A stretch of DNA of 64,000 nt from Poecilobothrus nobilitatus (GCA_947095535.1 OX352773.1:205860093-205924092), one strand, 5' to 3'; shown: positions 24,671-37,531, numbered from the stretch's first letter. A program made the numbers and translations. The notes: generated by a model from the letters alone, not told the origin.

Positions 24671-24850
24671 GACCTCGGTGGCCTGGTGGGTAAAAGCGTA
24701 TAAAATACGCTGCTAACACCGAGGAAGTGTGGGTTCTAATCCCACATATATCGTAATAGTTATTCCCCCTTACGACATTTAGAGCCACGTCTGAAAGGCT
24801 GTGTAATTTTCTCTCCACATTTATGTGGCAGAGAAATGTATTAAAAAAAA
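24671..24850 (+). mobile_element. tRNA-derived SINE, copy 2
   Basis: The head has an A-box-like TGGCCTGGTGG at 24679-24689 (one mismatch to consensus) and a B-box-like GGTTCTAATCC at 24732-24742 (one mismatch). The B box lies in a perfect T arm: GTGGG 24729-24733, 7-nt loop, CCCAC 24741-24745. Two more perfect hairpins are nested in the head: CCTCGGTG/CACCGAGG (24673-24680/24717-24724) and GCGTA/TACGC (24696-24700/24706-24710). The unique body contains TTTAGAGCCACGTCTG and ACATTTATGTGGCAG, and it ends in an A-run at 24843-24850. RNA polymerase III transcription from the internal boxes is expected for this class. No convincing target-site duplication. Confidence 0.78.
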
Positions 24851-24894
24851 TGTTATCTACTAAGAAAATTTAAATAACATATTATATTAATTAA

Positions 24895-25160
24895 GGGATC
24901 ACAACATTTGGACGAACAACAAAATCCCGAAAAATACAAGGTATTTTAGAGTTGGCGACGAAATCCGGGTATTCCCTTTCCCAGAATATTTACATATGTG
25001 TATATTGTATTAGGAGGGATTTTATATAGTTTGTTACAAAATCATGGTTATTCCCCTTTTACAAAATATTTATATATTTAACTATATGCGAGATTTTGAA
25101 TTAGGAGAGATTTTAGAGTTGGATTTGGAATTCCGTTTTTTGCAGGAATTTTGAAAATAA
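24895..25160. mobile_element. Foldback-like element, copy D2
   Basis: Contains an ACAAAATCCCGAAAAATAC unit at the left, two diverged copies of the central block (TTTTAGAGTTGGCGACGAAAT and GAGATTTTAGAGTTGGATTT), CCAGAATATTTACATATGTG, and the 20-mer at 25088-25107 identical to D1. The terminal minisatellite is nearly absent, so this is a degenerate or deleted copy. Confidence 0.5.
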
Positions 25161-25200
25161 TAAAAACTGTCAAAGTCAATAGGTTATAAAATTTATCAGT

Positions 25201-25285
25201 CAGGATTTGAGTCCTCATAACTCTAGATTTAACCTCATAACAGGATTTCAGTCCTCATAACTCCAGACTTGAAACTGGAAATATT
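25201..25285. repeat. Two-unit tandem repeat, 40 bp
   Basis: CAGGATTTGAGTCCTCATAA at 25201 recurs as CAGGATTTCAGTCCTCATAA at 25241, and both are followed by CTC(T/C)AGA. This is a simple local duplication of unknown origin. Confidence 0.75.
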
Positions 25286-25333
25286 TAAAACAAATATTAA
25301 AGATTAATTAATTTGATCATTTATAAAAATAAT

Positions 25334-25457
25334 GAAATAATCCCCAAAATATAGTTGTTAATCTATAAAGAAATAAAAAGCCCCAATTTGTGAGGAGTTA
25401 TTTTCCATACAAAATTTTGCGATGCTATTTAATTTTTATTTTTTTGGGGATTATTTC
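25334..25457. mobile_element. MITE-like element with 16-bp perfect inverted repeats
   Basis: GAAATAATCCCCAAAA at 25334-25349 is the exact complement of TTTTGGGGATTATTTC at 25442-25457. The 92 bp between them are non-coding. The base composition (runs of C and G in AT-rich DNA) makes a 16-bp match unlikely by chance. I cannot see a clear target-site duplication, so classification is open. Confidence 0.6.
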
Positions 25458-26754
25458 TTGCGGGGTTATTTCCAGGAGCCGATTAAATCTACTTTTTGAT
25501 TCTATGGATTAATATTCAGTATATTCATAGTTTTAGAATATGAATATCCTTTTGTTCAATATATCCATCATAATATTCTTATTTCCCTAGCCTATGTACT
25601 CTGTTTAATCATGGACAATTTACACTAAAAATTAAAATAAACTGTCTATAAGTGACAGGATAGACAGTTACAGTAAAAACTGTAGAAACTTTAATCTATA
25701 GATAAAAGCAGTTTTTAATGATAGTCTCAAATATTTTATTATTTAGTATCATGGAAATTAACTTTAATTTATTATTTTTGAAATTATATTAAATTAAATT
25801 TATATTTTTTAATTTTTTATTTGTTTTGAGTTATTCAAGCATAAAATTTTTATTGTAAAATTCACAAAGAAGCAAATCGTGATTTTTAATGTAAAAAGTC
25901 AAAAAAAAAAAAAAAAAAAAAAACACAAAATGAGTGATTCATTATTTTTTATGATTTGTAGAACATAATATTAATGAATTATTTAAAAATGATATTAACA
26001 AATTCTATTGAAAGAATTGGTGTTCAACAATTTCATTGTTACTTTTATGTTCCTTTCTTTTTTGTTTTTTGTCTAATCTAAGTCCAAAATTAAAAGTTCA
26101 AAGTCCAAAAGAATTTAAAATTGTTTTGTTAGTAGGTACATATTAAAAAAAGAATTTATTTAATATTCTAATCATTAAAGAAATTTCTACGTATATTTTT
26201 TCAAAACAAAAACAAAACGAAGGCATTTCTTCTAAAAATTAAGATTATTTTTAATAAAATTGGTAGAATTACTAAATGTTAAATACTTGATGTAGGTATC
26301 AAATTATAGTAACTAATGTTTTTGCTGTAGGTTTTTTGTTTTTTAGTTTTATAAATTTAGTTATTTTTTAATTATTGGAGACTTTCTGTAAACAACGTAT
26401 TTAATAAATATAAACGAAAAATATTTTGTAAATGTCACTAAGTCAACATTTACAGGTTAAGTAGTTTGAGGATTTAAAAAGAAAATGGAAAAAATAGCAG
26501 AAAAACAATTATGAAATTCATAAATAATCTAATCTACTATACTTTGTTTTATATTTATGTATATATTTTGTTCAATTTTCTAAATGAATGAAAATATGTA
26601 CATATATATAGGTAGGTGTAGGTAGACATTATGTATGTTTGTAAATTGTATACAAAACTTATCTGAAAATTTAATTCTGTTAATTGTTCTCATTATTGAA
26701 CCCAATTCTAAAGTTTTACATAAAATAATTTTTTTCTAAAACAAAGGTTTAAGG
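25458..26754. other. AT-rich DNA without recognisable features
   Basis: A long A-run at about 25902-25922 is the only notable item. Confidence 0.5.
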
Positions 26755-27200
26755 ACTCAATTTAAGAGCCCACGAAAACTCAAAAAAAAAATCCCAAATC
26801 TCACATTAAACTTAAATCCTAAATTACAAAATGTCAAAAATTAAAAATCCCACACTTCGAAATGCAAAACTACAAAATCCCAAAAATTAAAATTGCAAAA
26901 TTTCAAAAAGTATTTTAAAGCCACAATGGCGTATATTGTATGTATATATGTAAAATAATTAAGAAGGGAATTTTATTAAAATAGGAGGGGAACAGAATCA
27001 GGGATTTAATAATTTGTTTAGCCAGGGTTTGAAGTTTATGTGGGGTTTTGGACTAAACAAAATAATTAAAACCATAATGTTGTAACTATTTTTCACCATT
27101 TTAAACATTTTGTTGTTAAAATATACATGTAAAAAAGATTTACGTGGGATTTTACAGTTAGTTAAAAAATCAGATAATTAAAATTATGTTCAACTTTCCA
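26755..27200. mobile_element. Foldback-like element, copy D3 (degenerate)
   Basis: The left part (about 26780-26910) is a run of ACAAAATGTCAAAAATT, AAAAATCCCACAC, CTACAAAATCCCAAAAATT, AAAATTGCAAAATTTC units with a period near 15-16 bp, like the minisatellite of D4. The centre has TGTATATATG and GGAGGGGAACAGAATC, related to D1 and D2. The right minisatellite is not evident. Confidence 0.45.
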
Positions 27201-28700
27201 ACATTTGTTGCTCCAACTATTAAGTGCGCTTTAACTATGTAAACGTATTTAAATATGTTTTTTTTTACAGCATTTTCTTTATCTTGTTTGTGCAAACCCT
27301 CTATTTAATATTGAAATAAAATAAATAATTTAATTTTAATGTTACAGAATTGCATAAATAGAAAAAAAAAAAAACCATATGGAAATATTGATTTAAAACT
27401 TTGTTCATTTGTTTAATTTTTTTTCTATTATACCATATTCAGAGCGCAATGACGTTATTTGCATTTAATTAAAATGCATCAATTAAATCAATCCACATTA
27501 AAATTTATTTATTTTTACAAATTTATATTGATTTAGTTCTTTTTAACATCAGTATAGATCCATCCTATCACTTGACAGTTATGGAGTTCGAAAATCTTCT
27601 CTAAGATTTAAAAATCTAAGAAAAAAAATCTAAAAATAAGATTTATTGCCTTAAAATCTTATATAGAATGAAAGTCAAACATTTTTTTAGACTATCATGT
27701 AACCAATGGAATATTTTTGATGAAATTAAAATTTGATCTGTATGACAACTGAATGATCGTATAATCATCGCGTGATGATTGTTCAAAAATGTAATTTAAA
27801 AAAAATAAAAAAAAATCTTTTAGTTCAATTTAATATTGAATATCCATATTTTTTATTTAATCACTACTACACTTCACTTTTAATCGAATTCAATGTTATA
27901 CGAATAAATGATAACTTTATATATGATTTAAAAACTAATTCATGAATATTGGATACATATTAAATCTATGTATTAATTATATATATTATTTTGTATTTTT
28001 ATTGAAACTAAAGTCCATTTAAAAAACCACTTAAAAAAATTAATTAAAAACTTTCATGTAAGTTTTTTTTATTCAATTTTTTTTTTATTTATTATAACAA
28101 GTATATTTAAGATAATTATAGATCAGTATTCAAAATATATATAAAACAATTTATATTTAAAGATAGTTATTCGTTTTATATTTTACTTGTTATTATTTCA
28201 ATGGAATTGTTATTACGAAGTAAGTGTAATGTTTTTTAATTGCTATTATTAATAACAATTAAAAAAAAAAAACATTACAAAAAGAGGATAAAAAAATCAG
28301 CTGTCTCCATAACAGGACCGACCGCCACTACACGAAAAGTACAATGCCAAAATTTATAGATTTTTTACATAATAATTTATATCAAAGTAAAATAACTTCT
28401 AATAATTTAACAGCATTTTGTTTTATTCAATAACAATAATAAGCAATGAAATCGTAGAAATATATGTGCATTCACTCATACATCCATATTTACATTATTA
28501 TGTACATGATTTTTTTTTCATTCAAAAATATTAGAAGTAAAAAATAATAAAAATTGTAAACAAATACAAAACAAATATAACATTAATTTGAATCTGCTAA
28601 CAAAAATTTTACTGTTTTAATTTTATGTCATCAACAAAAGAATAATATGCATAGATATAAGTACATATGTATGTACATATATAAATTTTTAGAAATATAA
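27201..28700. other. AT-rich DNA without recognisable features
   Basis: A short richer patch at about 28300-28345 (CAGCTGTCTCCATAACAGGACC) is unexplained. Otherwise nothing is seen. Confidence 0.5.
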
Positions 28701-28724
28701 AAAAAACAAAACAAAAAAAATTGT

Positions 28725-29205
28725 TCATATAAATTCATATGGAGTGTTATGTATGAAATTTGGAGTTAGAAAAAAAATTAAATAAAAGTTAAAGTTAGTC
28801 GGATCAAAAAATGTTCTATGGCAAAGTTGTTCCTCTTTAAGTGTGTAATAACTTTTTCTTAATAATTTTTCTGTTACGAAATATTCTAAAAAAAAATAGT
28901 AAACTACCACTTGCGGTTGTCCGATTTGCTCCAACAGCTAATCAATCCCAGATATTTATGTCAAAACCTTTAATATGAAATTGCAAAAAAATCAGCTCAG
29001 TCGTTTAAGCTGTACACGTGCCCACAGACATACCCACACACACACGCACCTACCCACACACACACACAGACGAACATCATGCTAAAAATTATTTTTACAG
29101 CCTTCTCCACACCGGGGTAGAGCATATTTGGCAAAATCTCGGGTACAAATTTTTAGTATGAAAACAATACCTACCTTATACATAATTGTATGCGGTCGGT
29201 AAAAA
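28725..29205. repeat. Probable old interspersed repeat with (CA)n core
   Basis: This segment is less AT-rich than its flanks. It includes AATCAGCTCAGTCGTTTAAG followed by a CA-rich microsatellite (about 29033-29069) and then CACACCGGGGTAGAGC. A gene-free block with a microsatellite near one end resembles the other non-autonomous elements here, but I find no second copy in the window, so this is weak. Confidence 0.35.
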
Positions 29206-32139
29206 ACAAAAAATTAAATTAAAAGTTGGTATAATAAAATTTTTATAATTTTTAAATTAGTAAAATATATTTTTTTTTAAATTAGAATTAATTAATTATT
29301 TAAAATTGATTATTTTTATTTTTTATGAGCTAACTTTTTGATTTAAGTTTCATATTCTAAGAAAAACAATAAGAGTGCGTATTATCAATTAATTATTTAA
29401 TCTTTCCTGTGGAGGTTTAAACGGTTTGAGAAGCACTATTTAATTTTTAGATATTGTATTCTAGAAAATTAAATTCTTGGTATAGTAATCTGAAGTTCAA
29501 TTTAATACTTTCCATTCGAAGTAGGTAGTTGTGTTAGGTACTGTCAAATTTAGCAAACAAAGTATTATTTTTTGAATTTGAAATTTAGAAAAAATATAGG
29601 TAGATAGGTATTTACTATAAGTTTGTTTTTATTTAAATTTAAAAAAGTGCTATTTTAAGAATTTAGAAAATTATCTTTCAAAAATAATTGTTATCAATAT
29701 TCTTTTTGCATCAATATTTTATTTCATTTAATTTTATCCTTACTTTTTTTTTTAAATAATCAGCTGATATTATTTTATTGACATTTGACATTTAATATAA
29801 AGTATGCGAAAGGAAGAGCATTTTATGAATACAATTTATACATATATATTTAACCAATCCCCATCTTGCATCTGGATGCATGTTTTCGATATGGAACCGA
29901 CCCTTAATGAAAATATATTCAAAGGAGTACAAGAGTACATTTTTATATCAAACATTTCAGTTATTATCATTTTTGATTTTAATTTGTTAGTTTTTATGAA
30001 AAAGTAAACATAAAAAAATTATTTATAAAACCAAAATTTGAGAAGGTTGAAATAATTCCTAAGTGTTTTATTTCGAACCTTTCTTAAAAATCTAAAAGCT
30101 TAGTATGTAATATGTTATGAAAAAATTTAATGACCTACTTATCTTAAGAAGCATTAGAAAATTTAAATTGACTCATTCAGAACCATTTACTAATTTTGAT
30201 CTTTTCTGACATTAATTTTTTCCGTGACACTGCATACAATTTGTACTTATATATTGCATATGGAAAACTGCATTAAAAATTTACCACGCCTGATATAAAT
30301 TTACTTAGTTCAAAATTAATCATAATTCATCATATCGACTTAAAAAATTGCTTTAGACGATTTCATAAAAATTCATATAGATTTCATCCTTTACTATATA
30401 CATACATCAATATTATCTTTACATTCAAATTCTAATATCTAAAGTTATTATAATTGCATTTATAATAAATCTGAAGATTTGCTTCAATTTTAAAATTACA
30501 ATATTTATTTTAATTATATTATAGTCGGTTATTTTTTTATTCCCTTTTAAAGTTTTACCTTTGAACCATACAATAAGTACAAAAAAAAAAAAAAAACAAA
30601 CAATCAATTATAATTAGCACTCACTAATAGTAATAATACTTGTATAAACTTAAACAATTTAATTATTATAATTATTTTGCAGTTGCATTTTATATTAAAA
30701 AATATGTCCTTGTATATTTAAATTAAAGCGCCATCTATTCGTAGTTTTAATAATTTATTCAATTAAATTATATCCGTCACTAAGAAGAGAAAAAAAGAAA
30801 AAATATAGAAAATTATTCAAGGACATTTTTTTCTATTTAACTGAATACAATCGTACATTGGATACTATCTAGTATCTGATCATGCAAATTAGAAAGTTGT
30901 TGCAATAAAATCTAAAATTTATTTATATTTTTACTATTTATAATAATAATTGGTATCTACCGGTTTTGATACTTTCATGTTGTTCCAGATCTATTTATAA
31001 TACCTACATTTTGAGTTTTCACTATAATTTTTTTTGTAAAAAAGAAATTAGATGAAGTTATTTTATAATCTTGATTAAATATTAGGATTTTAAGTTCTAA
31101 ATTTGTTCATTTTTTGAAGCGTTTTCAGTTTAAGTTTACTTGTAATTTATGTTAAGAATACGTAAACAAATGACTTCGTTTCAGACTGCCAACACCATTT
31201 TTTCTATACCAAATGATTTTAGTTCTTTGTTTGATTTCAGATAATTTCATTGATTTATTGGTGGCTGCAATGTTTTTATTTTCATCGTATCAAGATCATT
31301 TTTGAGCATATGAGCATACATATGAAACTGAAGATTTTTTTTGCATGCATATGAGTATAAAGGTAGAGGTATAGAGGTATAGAGGTATATTGTCAGATAT
31401 TATCATTTAAAAAATCAAAAAAAAAAGATTCTTTTGATGGCCTTATATGAAAGCCTTTAAAATATTTCTTATAGTTATCTTTTGCTATTCTAACGATAAA
31501 TTATAGTCACTTATTAATATTTTATAACTTTCAGGATAATAAATGGATAAAGCAAAAAACAAAATTATCTTGGTTTTCCACAAAATTTAAATAATTAAAT
31601 ATGTATTACTTTGTTTTGCATTTCAAATATATCTTAAAAGCAGTGGGTTCAAAATATTTTTCTGTGATATAAAACTTTCCATTTCTTTACATTTTCACTA
31701 TACAAAATTTATTCTAAATTTATTCATGGATCATAGAAAATTCCATTTTATTGTTAATAATTTTTTTATGATTATAATAATATAGGTTGGGATTTATTTC
31801 TTGGAAATATTTGTTTATAATTGTGGTATCAAATTAATCCATTAAATGGAATATCAAATTCTAAATAAAAAAAAAAAAATAATTTTTTTTTTGACTTAAA
31901 AAATATGTGTAAACAATTTGTAAATTTTTTTCTTGTTTTTGATATATAAACATGTAAATATTTTTTTATAAATTTGTATTTATTAAATTTATTATATATT
32001 TTACTTTTTTAAATGGGAAAATTTTTTGTATTATTTATTTCTAAAATAATATTTTAGTTGTATACGAGTGTATATAATAAGGTTTCATTTTCGGAAAGAT
32101 CTGTTTATGTTCATTATGAAAGTAATTATGTAGTAAGCA
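29206..32139. other. AT-rich DNA without recognisable features
   Basis: The 67-codon frame at 29804-30007 has no motif. A short (AGAGGTAT)n tract lies near 31368-31390. No gene supported. Confidence 0.5.
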
Positions 32140-32343
32140 ATTGAGCATGGTGCAATACGAAAGTCCTATTTGGGCTCAATTCAATGGAGCTAAAGTCCTA
32201 TTGGGGCTCATTTCAATCCAATAGGACTTCTCGCCTTTTTTCTCGCACTTTTTGTTAATTAAAGTGAGAAAAAGGGAAATACAAATAAATTTCACAACCA
32301 AATATTTATCCAATGGAACTTTTGATCCTGCACCATTTAGCAT
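32140..32343. mobile_element. MITE family M, copy 2, with 9-bp target-site duplication
   Basis: The element proper is 32149-32334 (186 bp). It starts GGTGCAATACGAAAGTCC and its right end reads GGTGCAGGATCAAAAGTTCC on the complement, matching copy 1. Flanks are ATTGAGCAT (32140-32148) and ATTTAGCAT (32335-32343), a 9-bp duplication with one mismatch. The same AGTCCTATTGGGGCTC-like internal palindromes occur. It is shorter than copy 1 (330 bp), mainly through loss of internal sequence. The 64-codon minus-strand frame over it is chance. Confidence 0.8.
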
Positions 32344-35300
32344 TACATTAAAGTATTTTATGAGAATCAAAATTTTTCTTTAAAATCCTCTTCTATTGTT
32401 TAAACCTTAACCTTACGAATTTTTGACGAAACTTTTTGATTTTGTTTTAATATTTTTTTGTTTTAAATTTTAAGTTAATTTTAAGATAATTGTACTGGAT
32501 AGCAATTTGCTTACAGAAATAAGGATGTATGATTCCTATTAATGTAGCGAGAAATTGTACTTCCTACTTGTAACTAAGAACAGTAGCAAAATTTGACTTA
32601 TCAGTTGAAATTAAATTGGATTTCATACCAAAAAAAAACAGAATTTTAATTTAATTTTTCTAAATGCTTTTATTTTATACTCGTACGAGGTTTTTTAATC
32701 TTTAGACGCTAATATAAGCAATTTAAGTTATCAAAAAAAATTTCAAAAAAGCTTAAAATCTTCAAAAGTTATAACAAATAATAAATTTTCTATTAAATTT
32801 TATAAAGAACGGCAATAAAAGATCCATCAAAATTACTTTAATTGGTAACAAATGTACTTTTAAAAATTTTTTTCTTTTATTTTCTTTTAAATATGGTCAA
32901 AGTGTTTAATTGTTTATTAATTTTTTGTTAAAGTTTTCACGTAATCGTATAAATGTAGATAATTAAAAAAAAATTCATATAGACAGAAATATATAAGTTC
33001 ATAGAAACAAACTATGTAAAAATAGTAAGATCTGAGTATTCGGTTCCTTTTTATTAATTTAAGTGTATACGTGTAGCTAAAAGTAGTAAAAATATCCTTT
33101 TTATTCTTGATTAGTCTTCTAGGAATTTGGCAATATAAACAACACAAAAATTTAAAAGTTCAACTAAAAGTGTAACAAAAAATAAAATGAATTATTAAAT
33201 ATACGTATTTCATTTAAAAAAAAAATAAATTTTTAAAACACTTCGCTTTTTTTTTTAACTTTTAAATATCAAAAAGGATAAAAAAATCTTAATCACGACA
33301 AATATCTAATGACTAACAAAGAATTCAGACAATGACTTTTTTCAAATCTTTTGTTTTAATAATAATAAAAAAAAAAAATAATATTAATAAAAAAAAATTT
33401 CTATAACTTGTATAAAAAATCACCACATTTCTTTATTTACCTCTACATATTAGAAATAGTTGAAAAGGAAGCAAATTAAAATGCTTTTCAAGTCCTTGAA
33501 GTAATTAAAATATTTTACGAATAAAAAAAAAAAAAATTTAAAGAAAAAAAAAAAGTATAAGAAAAAATTACAGGTATATTTCACACTTTATAAATAATGA
33601 ACAGTTATTTAACAAATGGTGCATTTCCACTTTCATTTGAATATACAATTTGCATAATATGGAATGTTCTCTCATGAAAATAAGTGTTATCGTTTTGTTT
33701 TACTGGAATTTTCTAAGAATTTTTTGAGTATACATGAAAAATGCATACTTTTGATCCGGAAAGAGAAGAGGTGTAACCCTTTGTTTTTAATATTAATATT
33801 ATTTGAAAAAAAAAACTTAAATTAACTACAAGTAAATTAAATTAATTAGTTCACATGTTAATTAACTAGTTCACTTTTAATTAGTTAACATGTCCAAACT
33901 AGAATTTTCATTTAATTTTTTTTTTGACTTACTTTGAACGAACTACGAAATAAAGCTTTAGAACTATGAAATAAGGCTCTATAAAATATAATAGACATTT
34001 TTTTTTAAAGAATACAGTAAATATCACTATAATTGCAAAAACTGTAAACACTTTTTAAAACTTATTTGTATAATTAACATTGCAACAAAAACGTTAGTCA
34101 TTTGAATGTGATAAAATTTATTGTTTTTACAGTTTCTGAAGCTGTAACAGTTTTTTCGTCACTCAAAAATCATAAAACAAAATCCAAGGTTAGTTTTTAC
34201 TTGTTAATATTTGCAGCTTTACTCTTTGTATTGTTTCGTTGCCATTTTGTTCTCTTGGTAGCAAATGAAAGGAAACTGTATTCTATTTTTAATTTCATTT
34301 AATAACAGTAAAAGTAAAAAAAAATTTTTTTAGTATTTTGGCATGAACATTCTTTTTCTTTACTTTATTATACAGTTAAAATGTATAAAAAGTAAAATAC
34401 AAATACAGATGTATAAAAACATGTTAAGATATGTTAAATTTAATGAACATGTTATGTACGAGGATTAATTGTATGTAAAAGTATAAAAAAACTTTTTAAT
34501 TAAATTGCACTTCACTTGTAAATGATGTAAAGTAGAAATGTTTGATGTTTTTTTTTGTTTGCTTTAATATGGTAAAATTTTGTAAAACAATATTAAAAAA
34601 TTATTTGTAAAAAAATAATAAAAACTTTTTTTTAGTATTTTATTATGGAAAAAATTATGAATCATATTAAATTTTTTTTTTTTTAGAAGAGTGGGAACCT
34701 AAAAATATGCAATATTAAAAATCTAATATTTTTTGACAGTTCAGTGCTTTGAGCTTTAAAAAATGAATTTTTAAAACTTAGCGTTTCTAATTTCTATGGA
34801 TTAATAAAAGAAATTAATAGAGTCGGAAAAACAAGACAACAACTCATGAAATTTTTATTTTAATTATGACTAGGAAGAAGAAAAAATTAGGATAAGAAAA
34901 AAACCAGAAAATGAAAGTTGTAAGAAAAATATTATTCCTTCTCCATTCTATTATTATATACTTACTCGCTTATTTTTATTTTTTGGTCCAAATCTTTTAA
35001 ATAGGTTTTAAAAATAATTATATTTTAAAAAACTATTCAATAATATAAAATTTAATAATTAATAATGTTTTGATGGTCAATCTTATTGTAGGCAAGCAAA
35101 ATCTGAAAGTTTATTTTATAAACCTTAAACCTTATTTATAAAAAAATAAAATTCAGAGTTTTTTTTAACTTTAAAATTAAAAAAAATATGGTTTATACTT
35201 TTAAATATTTTTAAAAAAATGTTATATAGAAAGAAAAAAATTTATATTGTATTTGATTTAAAATAAAAAAAATTTCAATTACAAAAGAAGAGAATAATTA

Positions 35301-35399
35301 AAATTTTCCTTGTAAAATTTAAAAACATTTATAAGTGAAATAATGCATTGAAGTATACAGGAATAATTGCTAAAATGCATTTTTAAGTGGGCAAAGTGG
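32344..35399. other. AT-rich DNA with one small inverted repeat
   Basis: ACATGTTAA at 33853-33861 and TTAACATGT at 33885-33893 form a 9-bp inverted repeat around duplicated TAGTTCAC words. Open frames at 32917 (-) and 34102 (+) lack motifs and are not called. Confidence 0.5.
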
Positions 35400-36020
35400 A
35401 TTTTTGAATTAGGATTATTGAAAATCAATCGCGGTAATCAAATCCTTAGCAGCAAAATTAACCAAATCATAGATAGTAGAGGGTTGTCCAGCGGTATTGG
35501 AAATATTCTATGCACAAAATACTATCAATTTGATTTGGATCCCAGGACATGAAGGTATTACAGGAAGCGACTCAGCGAATGAGCTTGCAAAGCACGGATC
35601 AAAATTTGGGCTTGGCGTTGACAATATCCCATCTGTTCGCGTACCTGTACAAACCTTCAGATTCAATATTATGAATAGGTGAGATACAACTTCTAGTATA
35701 ACAAAAGGATTGTGGCCCGGTCTGAGTTTAAAATGATCGAAATGCATACTTTCCTTCTCTAGATCGGAAATGAGCCAATTGATTTGTGTTATTATAGGCC
35801 ATTATCTTATCATTAAACATGCCAGAAGATTAGGTATACATGTGAATTTTAACTGTAGATTTATGTTAAGAAAAAGACACGAAAATATCTAGGTAGTTTC
35901 TTTAGCCAAGATTTAGGTGAACTGTGTGACATGAAATTGAGAAGCTTTCAAAGTTTCTTCCGTCAGAATCGTATCATCGTGGCATAAGTCTATGGAAACT
36001 TAACACCAACTCTGATCGTG
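35400..36020 (+). pseudogene. LINE RNase H and C-terminal relic (R1/I/Jockey-like)
   Basis: C-terminal part of a non-LTR retrotransposon ORF2. One frame (about 35485-35682) reads VEGCPAVLEIFYAQNTINLI, then WIPGHEGITGSDSANELAKH, the end of an RNase H domain with the conserved His (GHEG). The acidic residue usual in GNEKADELA is replaced (SDSANELA, Asp to Asn), so the site looks inactive. A second frame (about 35762-35895) gives SEMSQLICVIIGHY and HARRLGIHVNFNCRF, the C-terminal region upstream of the Cys/His motif. A third (about 35872-35965) gives RKYLGSFFSQDLGEL. Two frameshifts and a stop at 35680 mark it as dead. The upstream reverse transcriptase is absent. Confidence 0.82.
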
Positions 36021-36084
36021 CAGGTTATCCTATCTTTTGAAGGTACACTATGGATCTGTAGTTTAGTGTTCTTCACGCGTTAGC

Positions 36085-37080
36085 TGAGCCTTCACCATAC
36101 TATGCGGTATAATTCTAAAATTCCTTACATGAAATTAATCAAGATTTTTTGAAAAATAACCTTTACCAATTTACCAGCGAGTTTTTAAAAAATAATTATT
36201 TTATTATTTAAAGCATATTTTAATTCTCATTCATAATAAAAATTACAATTAATATTCTTTCTTAATTTTTATTCCCTATGAATTACTGTCTTATTTTTAT
36301 TTAAAATCAATTTTTTTTTTCGTTTTTATTCAAAATATTGAATTAATTGAATTAATTCTGATCATTTGCTTTTTTTTTTTGAACAATTCAGCATTTATTC
36401 AAGCGTGCATCAATTTTTTTTTAAGCTAGTAAAAGCGCAATAGAATTGTCATAATTTCTATAGATAGAAAGAAAAGCGTGATTTAGAAAAAAAATTAAAC
36501 AAAAACGTTTTTTTTTTTTTTTATTATAATCTATCAGATAATATAATCTGTCGATTCATTAATTTGTTTAATTAAATGAATGAAAGCAAAATTAAATAAA
36601 TATTGTTTAACTCTGTATGTAATAGAAACTAATAAAGAGTTAGACTATTGTATATGCATACATCCATACGTACATACATACATACATACAAACGTATATC
36701 ATTTGTATATACGTATATAATATAATATTGGTAATTCAATTCTAGATTTAATTTTGCAATTTAAAGATAATTTTCATAGATTTTAGATTGTGAAAAGCTT
36801 TGTTATGTCTGAGATGTGATTACCTTTAAAATAAAAAAAAAAATTTTTTTTTGCTCCAGGTAATAGAATTAAATTTACATAATGATTTCATATTTGCATC
36901 TCCATTTTTTTAATTTTTTTTTTTCGTTATAAAGTCTACAGATAATAATAATTTTTTTTTTTTAAACTATGATTTTATTTAGAATCCTTTGTTTAGAATT
37001 TTTTTAAATTAAAATTACAGATTAGACATTCAAAAATTATTATAAAATTTAAAATTCATACTTTTGAAGTTAATTTAAAA
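36085..37080. other. AT-rich DNA with a (CATA)n microsatellite
   Basis: (CATA)n at about 36671-36690. Long T-runs near 36510 and 36950. No gene or transposon relic seen. Confidence 0.55.
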
Positions 37081-37262
37081 TTTTTGTTTTTTATTAGGGT
37101 AGGTGGGAATTATCAAAAGAAGCTAAAGAGGAACGGTACAAGCACAATTCCTCACTTAACGGAACTTAATCCATTAAACACCACCTCCCTTTTTGACCAA
37201 ACTTTTTAGTACTATTGTACTGTTTCAGCAAGAGAAGAATTCTGCTATGAAGCAAAAATTGG
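37081..37262 (-). mobile_element. LINE 3'-tail fragment, copy 4
   Basis: On the minus strand it reads GTACTAAAAAGTTTGGTC, then AAAAAGGGAGGTGGTGTTTA, ATGGATTAAG, and ends GATAATTCCCACCTACCC before an A-rich run. These blocks match in order 59331-59458 (TTGGTCAAAAAAGGGAAATT, GTGTTTAGTGGATTAAAG, GATGATTCCCATCTACCC), which follows a recognisable LINE reverse-transcriptase end. It is therefore the 3' untranslated region of the same LINE lineage. Confidence 0.68.
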
Positions 37263-37531
37263 TTTACGATTTGATGAACGAAAGATGTTGTCGTTCCCCT
37301 TAAACTTATGTATCAACATAAACGTTTTAGTAGGCTTTTCTGACTTTTATCTGTTTCGTATAATGAGGTTAACTTTCCTATGTGGTTTTTTTTTTTAAAT
37401 CTCCTTATAAAAATATTATAGATTAAACAGTGAAATTATCAAATATCTTCCTACGTATATATAGAGTGAATATTAAAAAAAATTAATTAAACAACAAGAA
37501 GTTATAAATTAATTAATTTGAGGCGTATGTG

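Noticed and set aside
24671..24760. Functional tRNA gene
   Set aside because: The T arm is perfect but there is no acceptor stem or normal anticodon arm, both boxes deviate, and a body with A-tail follows, as in a SINE.
29804..30007. 67-codon ORF with relatively varied residues
   Set aside because: No family pattern, no splice or start context, and flanks are plain AT-rich DNA; not enough to support a gene.
35508..35747. 79-codon minus-strand ORF
   Set aside because: It is antisense to the recognisable RNase H remnant on the plus strand.
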